The position numbers and the translations under genes were made by a program. Below the pieces are notes generated by a model. That model did no database searches. It saw nothing but the letters and a program-made list of their open reading frames with translations, and was not told the DNA's origin. From NCBI GenBank assembly GCA_030015575.1, contig JASDDO010000001.1, positions 510,441,772 through 510,505,771 of the forward strand: a stretch of 64,000 nucleotides of DNA. Direction: 5' to 3'. Below are positions 57,122 through 64,000 of this stretch, in pieces. Position 1 is the first letter of the stretch. Every line of letters begins with the position of its first letter. The stretch is from Agapanthus africanus. Its lineage: Eukaryota > Streptophyta > Magnoliopsida > Asparagales > Amaryllidaceae.

Positions 57122-59012
57122 TGTTAGTGTTTATGCCATAGAAGGCCATTACTGTATCATACTAGTTTGTATATTACTTAATGGAAGCTTGGGATATTCA
57201 CATGTATATAACAGTCTTGCTAAACATGGTAGTATGCTACTTGGTTTTTCTATCTTAATATGTGAGTATACGTATTGATAGAGCTCTTAGGATCTTGCTT
57301 GACTACCAGCATTGTGATGGCAGTCACACTAGTGGGGGCTGGGTAGTCTACACGCACATCCTTATTCAAGTCCCTAGTCGTAGGATTATCGAGATAGGGC
57401 ATCGATACTCCGGAGTAGACTAGTGTGTACGCTTCTCATCCCAGTTGGGGAGATGGTCTGTCCCACAGCCGTCAGTACGTCGTACTGGAGATAGTATGCA
57501 GGTGCTCGTTAGGTTACGGGTACACCAGACAGGATTCACAGGGAACTGTTGGTTGGTTTTATACCAGTCGTCAGTAAACAGTTCCTAGGTGACATGAGTA
57601 CAGCATAGTCCGCAGACTTGACACTGCTACTTCGCCTCGAGTGTGTCCCACTGTTCTTAGATTGCTACCTTACCATGGCTTAAAGGAGTCGTGCAAACAG
57701 GTAGCGGTTGGGTGCAGTCCCGAGCACTTGGAGGCAGTGGCGGTTAGATAGGATTCATCTCTCCCAGTATTGGGGGTTGATATCGCGCTGTGTCAGAGAG
57801 CCATTACGCAAAGTCCCTGGTTAGGGCAAGCGAGATTTTCTGGTAGGTTCCAGTAGTTTCTCAGGGTGTAATGGGCTTCGCTCCGACACGACTTATACCG
57901 CTATTAGGGGACTGACGCTTGCCGTCCCTAGGCCCGATATGCGATAGTCTTAGACGAACGGACCGGACTGTATGGAGATTATCACATCAGACTCAGTAGG
58001 AGTTCGGATGGGTTTCCTCATCGGCCTTCTTATCAACATCTACCTGGGGACCGTTACGTATAGCTAGTGCCGCTTGTGGTCTGTGGTTAAACCCACTGCC
58101 AGCGTAGTAGTCGAGTCTCTAGAGTCCCACACAGAGAGTTTCCCTATTCTAGGCGAAACGATATAAAGGTCGTATGGTTTTACGACAAGGGTACGGACGC
58201 ATGCGTGTGTTTGCGCACGTACGACATCCGGACAGTTTTTACTAGCCGGCTTTGGTTTAAGCCAGTTTCTAGTATCCGGTTATTGGATTTATACAGTCTA
58301 AAGTTTTTCTGTGTTTTCACGGATAGGAAGGGCGTTCTCGTAATTGCGCGAGAAGCTTCTAGAAGATGCTGACTAAGGAGGTTAAGGTGGCATATACATT
58401 GAATGAGATTAGTGAGTCATATGAGTGATTCATCCATGTCATTAATGCATCATAAATGCTTAATGACTCATGGAGATGAATCACTATTAGATATTTATGA
58501 AGCATGATTATTCATCATTTTATTTTCTTTTATTGATAAATCTTAATGCTTCATATATTATGATAACTCTTTTTCTCATATCAATTATCATTCTCACTTT
58601 CTCTCTCCTCAAGCTCTCCCTCTTCAAACCCTAATCCTCTCCTCTCATGTGTTGAGTACAAGGATTAGATTAGACTACTTAATCCTTAACCATTCTCTAT
58701 ATCACCTAGGTTACTTGGATTAGCACTTCAAGAAATCTAGTTACCTCTAGTTTGAGGTGAAGCTTGTAGTAAAGCTCTCGGGTGGATCTTCTACTACATA
58801 GAGAAGGCCGGAGAGGACGTGGAGAACGACAAGACGAAGGACTCGGTTCCATAGGTATAATCACTTAACATAGTAGTTAGAACTTCTATGATAGTTGTTA
58901 GTTATCGTTTAGCTTCGATTCATGCGGTTAGTCGATGTTTAAGCAAATAACAAGATCGTTTTTCATAATTCCGCCTCCCCGCAAGTCGTGGGGTGTTGTA
59001 CATCGACTTACA
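57122..59012 (+). repeat. Cop-K 5' LTR (1891 bp)
   Basis: Starts TGTTAGTGTTTATGCC and ends CATCGACTTACA, one base before the primer site. A conserved LTR stem-loop with arms GGAACTG/CAGTTCC lies at 57542-57585. No genes in it. Confidence 0.93.
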
Positions 59013-59013
59013 A

Positions 59014-59025
59014 TGGTATCAGAGC
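59014..59025 (+). other. Primer binding site of Cop-K
   Basis: TGGTATCAGAGC, complement of the initiator tRNA-Met 3' end, one base after the LTR. Confidence 0.93.
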
Positions 59026-59184
59026 CTCGCTAAACAATAATTAACTCATTAGCAAAGTCGTAAGAATTTCGAACGCAAAAAGAACAGGAAACATCGTCGA
59101 TTTATCACAGTTTCTGTCGATTTTAAAACTGGCTCTAAAAATTTTTCCGGGTGCTTCAGAATAACAATCAAGAAAAACTAGGAA

Positions 59185-59303
59185 TACTGAAGAAATTTGG
59201 ACATGTGACTCGGCCAACTCACCGCGGAACCGCGGCGGATCCTTGCGATCCGCCGCGGATCCGCGGCCGAGTTTGGGCCGAGTCAGCCCCAATTTCTTCA
59301 GTA
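59185..59303 (+). repeat. Large GC-rich inverted repeat in Cop-K leader
   Basis: The outer arms TACTGAAGAAATTT and AATTTCTTCAGTA, the middle arms GACTCGGCC (59207-59215) and GGCCGAGTC (59276-59284), and the inner arms (59222-59241 with 59247-59266) built of CCGCGG-AA-CCGCGGCGGATC fold around the loop CTTGC with few mismatches. The inner stem is about 19 of 20 bases paired. Confidence 0.88.
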
Positions 59304-60387
59304 ACTCTTAGGTGATAACAGTAATGTTTATGGGATGTTTTATTTTCTACTAAGATCTCAGGTGCACAGAGAAGTATTGGAGTAGAATCTAAAGTGTTTT
59401 GCTCGATCAAAATTTTACGATGTTTACTAATATGATTATATCTGTGATTGTATAATGTGATCGTAAACCTCCCCTAACTGCTAGTATGTCGGTTGGCAGG
59501 GGGTTGCACATTTCTGTAATGGTTTTTACTGTTTGTGGTTGTGAACTGTATTGGACTGTTGTGATGATTAGCCGGGTTTGAGATGGGTTGTTATATTCAT
59601 TCATTCGGTGTAACTGTAATATGTTGTAATATTATTTTGCGGGGCACATCCAGGTTGCGGTTGTAGCCACCGTTGTATTATTTCCTTTTACTGTTTTTGC
59701 TCCTAGGATAGACCTAAGATGGGGTGCACAAACTACCGGGTACTTTGAAGTGTTTAGTGGCCTACTCACTTTGTTGAGGGAGACCGCTTCACTTCGGGTA
59801 TTTGGCGGGTAGTTTGCCGTACCCGTAGGGGTCTAGGGTGGGGTAATGGCTATTCATCACAACTGTGTAATCCGTCTTTTGTTGCAGGCTCTAAACAAAC
59901 ACGGATTGCTTGCAAATCCAATAAATTTCATATGAGATCTGGAATGCCTATTATTGCGTCTGACGAATGTACAATATCTATATATGATAGCTATTTAGAC
60001 GTCACTTATGTTTTACACCCGCGCTAGCCCAGCCCCCGCTCTGTTGTTAGTTAAGTAACCTAACGGGTGATGACGGGACGCCGTGGCGAATGCAGATGGC
60101 ATAAGAGGACGTTGTATTTTCGTTGTTTTCTGCAATGATAGGTTAAATGATGGGACGCATTATTTTAATGCAAAGAAAATAAACCAAAGTTGAATTGTTG
60201 GAACAAATTTAAAAGAAACCACTCGGTTAATTTAAAAAGAGCAGATTTTTTAATTGCGGAGCTTTAACCACTCCTTTTAAAAAGCTATCAGGTTCCTTCG
60301 GTTATATCAAGTTCACTACGTTCACGGTTTTGCCAAAACCAGTCGTAGCCCTCCGTCATTTCTTATGGATGGTCAGTAGTATTCAAG

Positions 60388-60596
60388 CTATGTTTGTTGG
60401 CTTTCGTCAAGACATAGTGTTTGGTAGCTGCTGGGGTATTTATTTGTTGCATAGATAGATGAGTTGGTTTGGGACAGTCGTATAACCTTGTTGGCTTTCG
60501 TCAAGGGTATATACGGATGGGTTCAAATTAACAAGATAATGATGGGCAGAACTTGACATGTGTTTTATGATTTGTTGGCTTTCATCAAGATCATAA
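60388..60596 (+). repeat. Array of three stem-loops in Cop-K leader
   Basis: TTGTTGGCTTTCGTCAAG (third copy with CATCAAG) occurs at 60394-60411, 60488-60505 and 60572-60589, spaced 94 and 84 bp. The stems are CTATGT/ACATAG (60388-60417), TATA-CCTTG/CAAGG-TATA (60481-60511) and TTATGAT/ATCATAA (60565-60596). Confidence 0.85.
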
Positions 60597-60818
60597 GAAC
60601 ATGGGGCAAAAATCCACATCGGGAGTTTCTAAAGAAACTGAAACTTGCTAGTATTGCATACCATTTGGAGTTTGATGAATGTTGGTAGAATTCCTTCAAC
60701 ATTATCATACAATGACATTTGGATCCCGATCCTACTGTGAGTATATGCTACTTATCAGGAGATTCGTCACTTAACGATCAATGCTATAAACTAAGTAGGT
60801 GCCAAGAAAGGTGTCAGC

Positions 60819-60873
60819 GGGGCTACGCCCCCAGAGAAAAGAGGTTATTTAATTACGGAACTTCGCGAAAGCG
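60819..60873 (+). repeat. Two adjacent hairpins upstream of gag, Cop-K
   Basis: GGGGC-TAC-GCCCC (60819-60831) and CGC-GAAA-GCG (60864-60873), the second with a GNRA-type loop. Cop-J counterparts on the minus strand: GGGGT-TAC-GCCTC (42878-42866) and CGTGC-GAAA-GCACG (42835-42822). Confidence 0.75.
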
Positions 60874-61097
60874 TTGGAAAACCTCCCTCGAAGTACCGAC
60901 ACTAGCCTGGCTGAACGGTTAAGCAAGTATTGTACAGTGAGAATAGTCCTGGCTAATTCTTCTTTTATGATTTGAGGAAGGATTCGAGAAACAGTGGGAG
61001 CCATCCAGTTTAGATAAATTAAAAACCATCTAAACTTGCAAGAGCATCATGCTAAAGTGTTTTCTTCTCTCTCTCTCATTGCAGCAACCTTGTGACC

Positions 61098-64000
61098 ATG
61101 ACTAGGTTACATCTAGATAACAAGTTGACTGAATATAACTTTTACGACTGGCAAAGGTCTGTCCAGATGACCATTGCCTATGACAAGCTGGACCACCCTA
61201 TTACTACTCAAGGTCCCGCCGTCCCAGGTCCAGTTTCCACCGTCGCGGATATGGATATCCGTCAGACAAAGGAAAAGGATAAAGCGAAAGCCAAGTGCCT
61301 CGTGTTGGCTTCAGTTGACGGTGTATACCAGAAGCAGCACTAGAAGATGGACTCTGTTTCCATCTTTCTCCATAACAAAGATTTATATGGAGAGTAATCT
61401 CATATCGCAAGATATGAGGCCTCGAACGAATTAATTCAAGCGAGGTCGGCTGACGGGTCATCTGTAAGGGACGACATTCTTACGATGACTAGCTATATTG
61501 ATGAGCTCAAGGACCTGGAGACCAGGTTGGGAAACAGGTCATATATTGATTTATTTTCACAGTCCCTACCCTCTACTTACACCCTGAAAGAAACCAGGGA
61601 GACACAAGCTCTGCTTAATGTGGGACCTTCTTCTTCTACATCCAGGGCGAAAGCAAAGGATGAAAAGAAGAAGACCTCTACAAAGCCGATATACAGTGTC
61701 AGTAAAGTAGGAGGAAAGGGAAAAGCAAAAGTTTCGGGACTTGGTGTAGGCAAGGAGGGATGTTCCTATTGTTATGGGAACGGACATTGGCAGAAGGATT
61801 GCAGGGCTTTGGAAGCCAGTAGCCAGGATACGAAGCATGTTGTGGCTTCAGCCTCAAGTGTGTTTGTAATTGAGAACTGTTTGTCAATTAACTCTACTTC
61901 CTGGGTACTAGATACCGGAGCAGGATCTCATATCTGTAATTCGTTACATGCTTTGAGAAACTGTAAAGTTATAAGGATAGGTGATTTGTCTCTCAGAGTT
62001 GCAAACGGAATGAGCGTGGACGCTGAATCCGTGGGAGAATATCGCCTAGGTTTGACAAGTGGGAAAATATTGATTCTACGTAACTGTCTGTATGTACCTA
62101 GTTTGACTTGTAATATCATATCATTCTCCTCACTTTCAAGAGAGGGATATGACTTTACATTCGTAAGCGATGTAGTTCACATCCACCTAAATCAAGTTCT
62201 GATTGGGTCCAGTACATTAGATGACGGTATATACGTATTGAATCAAGCTCAGGTTTTCAATGTCCAAAACACACTTAAAAGAAAGTCTCCAGAAATGAAT
62301 CAGGCTTTCTTATGGCATTGTATACTAGGTCACATCAATGAAACACAATTAACGGAGTTACATAGAGAAGGATATTTGAATCCGTTCGAATATCAATCTT
62401 ATGCCACTTGTGAATCTTGTCTCATGGGAAAGATGATAAAGTCTCCGTTTACTGGACACGGAGTAAGAGAGAGCGAGCTCTTAGGACTCATACACAGTGA
62501 CGTGTGCGGTCCAATGTCTACACATGCGCGAGGTGGTTATTCCTACTTCATTACTTTTACGGATGATTTCTCTAGGTATGGACATATCTTCTTGATGAAG
62601 CATAAATCCGAGGCCTTTGAGAAATTCCAGGAATACAAGAATGAAGTGGAAAACCAAACAGGCAAAAGTATTAAGACACTGAGATCTGATCGAGGTGGTG
62701 AATACTTAAGTGCCGAGTTCCTGGGTTACTTAAAAGAGAAAGGAATTCTCTCTCGGCTTACTCCTCCATACACACCACAACACAACGGTGTATCGGAAAG
62801 GAGGAATCGAACCCTATTGGATATGGTTTGTTCCATGATGAGTAAGGCTGAGTTACCGCGATCATTCTGGGTTATGCGCTAGAATCAGCGGTATATCTTT
62901 TGAACAAGGTTCCAACCAAGACTGTTTCCACCACACCATATCAGATGTGGAGTGGGAAGAAACCCTATCTTCAGTACCTAAAGATATGAGGATGTCCAGC
63001 TTTTGTAAAAAAGCAGCATCCGGACAAGCTCGAGGCACGCTCAGTAGAGTGTAAGTTTGTGGGATATCCAAAGAACTCCATGGGATATTGCTTCTACTAT
63101 GCAGAGGAACAAAAGGTTTTCTCGTCATGCCCGCTTCTTAAAAACTGAATTTTTAGAAAAACAGAAGAGTGGGAGCGCGGTAGAACTGGAAGAAATTCCA
63201 GAACCACAAGCTGTTACTGAAAGTTTGGTAGAACAAGAAGTTTCAGAAGAAAGGGACATACCGGCGTCTATCCGTAGAACTAGTAGGCAGTCTCATCCGC
63301 CCGAGAGATACTACGGTTTTTTCATAGACGGGGATCGAGAAGATTGCGTCATTGATAATGACGACCCTACTAGCTTCCAGCAAGCCATTCAGAGCGACGA
63401 CTTGGTAAAATGGCTAGATGCAATGCAGACCGAAATGGAGTCCATGTACACTAACAAAGTATGGACTTTGGACACTGCTCCAGATGGGGTAAAACCCGTA
63501 GGATGCAAATGGATCTTTAGAAAGAAGATTGGTGTAGATAGACAGGTTGAAACCTATAAGGCTAGACTTGTTGCAAAGGGTTTCTGTCAAAGACCTGGTT
63601 TGGACTATGACGAAACCTTTTCTCCAGTGGCTATGCTGAAATCCATTCGGGTCCTTCTTGCTATTGCCGCCTTCTATGATTATGAGATCTGGCAGATGGA
63701 CGTAAAGACGGCCTTTCTAAATGGAAATTTAGAAGAGAGCGTTTATATGGATCAGCCAGAGGGATTCATTCAGAGTGGGAGCAGCGGTAAAGTATGCAAG
63801 CTGCTTAAGTCCATTTATGGACTAAAGCAGGCATCGCGGAGTTGGAACATCTGTTTTGATGATAATGTCAAAGAATTCGACTTTATCAAAAATCCAGATG
63901 AACCATGCATATACAGTAAGATTGTAGGGAGAGTTGTTGTATTCCTCGTCTTGTACATGGATGGCATTCTCCAAATAGGAAATGATATTCCTATGCTACA
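61098..64000 (+). pseudogene. Cop-K gag-pol region
   Basis: The gag start (TRLHLDNKLTEYNFYDWQ) at the ATG at 61098 is of the copia UBN2 type. A CCHC zinc knuckle C-SY-C-YGNG-H-WQKD-C lies at 61761-61802, and protease LDTGAGSHICN near 61908. Integrase follows: HCILGHINETQL near 62315, HSDVCGPM near 62495, RSDRGGEYLS near 62685, QHNGVSERRNRTLLDMV near 62780. The linker has RRTSRQSHPPERYYGF near 63270. RT runs from about 63440 (VKPVGCKWIF, KARLVAKGF, MDVKTAFLNG, GLKQASRSWN) to the window edge. Order and wording match Cop-A. It is broken in a few places; RNase H and the 3' LTR should lie right of the window. Confidence 0.9.

Larger units (their letters stand above)
59026..61097 (+). other. Cop-K untranslated leader (2.07 kb)
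   Basis: No gene, but ordered structure: a 119-bp GC-rich inverted repeat (59185-59303); conserved islands near 59703-59830 and 60004-60105; three spaced stem-loops (60388-60596); a conserved block 60803-60925 with two hairpins; then a pyrimidine tract ending CATTGCAG (61061-61084) 13 bases before the gag ATG at 61098. The same parts occur in the same order in Cop-J. Small ORFs here (59041-59292, 59219-59410, 59407-59604, 60719-60922) are not supported. Confidence 0.8.
57122..64000 (+). mobile_element. Cop-K: Ty1/copia element (Tork/Angela/Bianca-like), 5' part
   Basis: A 5' LTR, primer site, 2.07-kb leader and gag-pol through the RT region, running off the right edge. It is the closest relative of Cop-A in protein sequence (same block order and mostly the same residues). 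It lies inside the Ath-H 3' LTR, so it is younger than Ath-H. The visible coding part has a few breaks. Confidence 0.92.

Noticed and set aside
1-64000. Host genes, tRNA, rRNA or captured host exons
   Set aside because: No coding motif other than retroelement domains and no cloverleaf or rRNA signature was recognised; a tRNA scan and a protein search would settle it.

Overview
What this is. The window is plant nuclear DNA, almost certainly from a flowering plant with a large, repeat-rich genome, and every stretch I can place is LTR retrotransposon. I see no host gene, tRNA, rRNA, organelle segment or CRISPR array. Evidence for a plant: Ty1/copia elements whose LTRs begin TGTTRG..ATGCCCTAGAGGCC (Tork/Angela/Bianca-like) with TGGTATCAGAGC primer sites; Ty3/gypsy Tekay-like chromoviruses with LTRs above 3 kb; and Athila-like Ty3/gypsy elements primed by tRNA-Asp. 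Monocot versus dicot cannot be decided from this alone.

Layout (my working names). Cop-A 1-5053 (+, copia, 3' part; pol open throughout the visible part). Cop-B 5054-5825 (-, LTR fragment). Cop-C 5826-10014 (+, decayed copia pol plus 3' LTR). Gyp-D 10015-11191 and 22921-25087 (-, stub plus 3.06-kb LTR, Tekay-like). Gyp-E 11192-22920 (+, full-length Tekay-like, inside the Gyp-D LTR). Cop-F 25088-27315 (-, copia leader plus part of the 5' LTR). Cop-G 27316-28857 (-, copia LTR fragment). Ath-H 28858-30836 and 47995-57121 (+, Athila-like with gag, protease, RT/RNase H and integrase regions). Ath-I 30837-37574 (-, non-autonomous Athila relative with one 451-codon ORF). Cop-J 37581-47989 (-, full-length copia with decayed coding region but near-identical LTRs). 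Cop-K 57122-64000 (+, copia, 5' LTR, 2-kb leader, gag-pol, running off the right edge).

Order of insertion. Broken LTRs and short target duplications give a relative stratigraphy. Cop-F is the oldest layer. Gyp-D landed in its leader and Cop-G in its LTR. Cop-C landed in Gyp-D's body and Gyp-E in Gyp-D's LTR. Cop-B landed in Cop-C's pol and Cop-A in Cop-B's LTR. Ath-H landed in Cop-G's LTR. Ath-I, Cop-J and Cop-K then landed in Ath-H; Ath-I and Cop-J share one ACCCC target. The missing halves of Cop-A, B, C and Gyp-D should lie left of the window, and those of Cop-K, Ath-H's last 9 bp and Cop-G right of it.

Most interesting. The untranslated leaders are highly structured. Two divergent copia elements (Cop-J, Cop-K) each carry three spaced stem-loops that keep the loop motif TTGTTGRCT while the stems change in a compensating way, followed by two more compensating hairpins just before gag. 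GC-rich palindromes built on CCGCGG-AA-CCGCGG recur in copia leaders and in the TATA-proximal part of Athila LTRs, with a simpler GGCCGC palindrome in the Tekay LTR, although these elements belong to different superfamilies. Ath-I appears to be a non-autonomous Athila family with its own open ORF, and Cop-J/Cop-C appear to be a defective copia family that kept moving.
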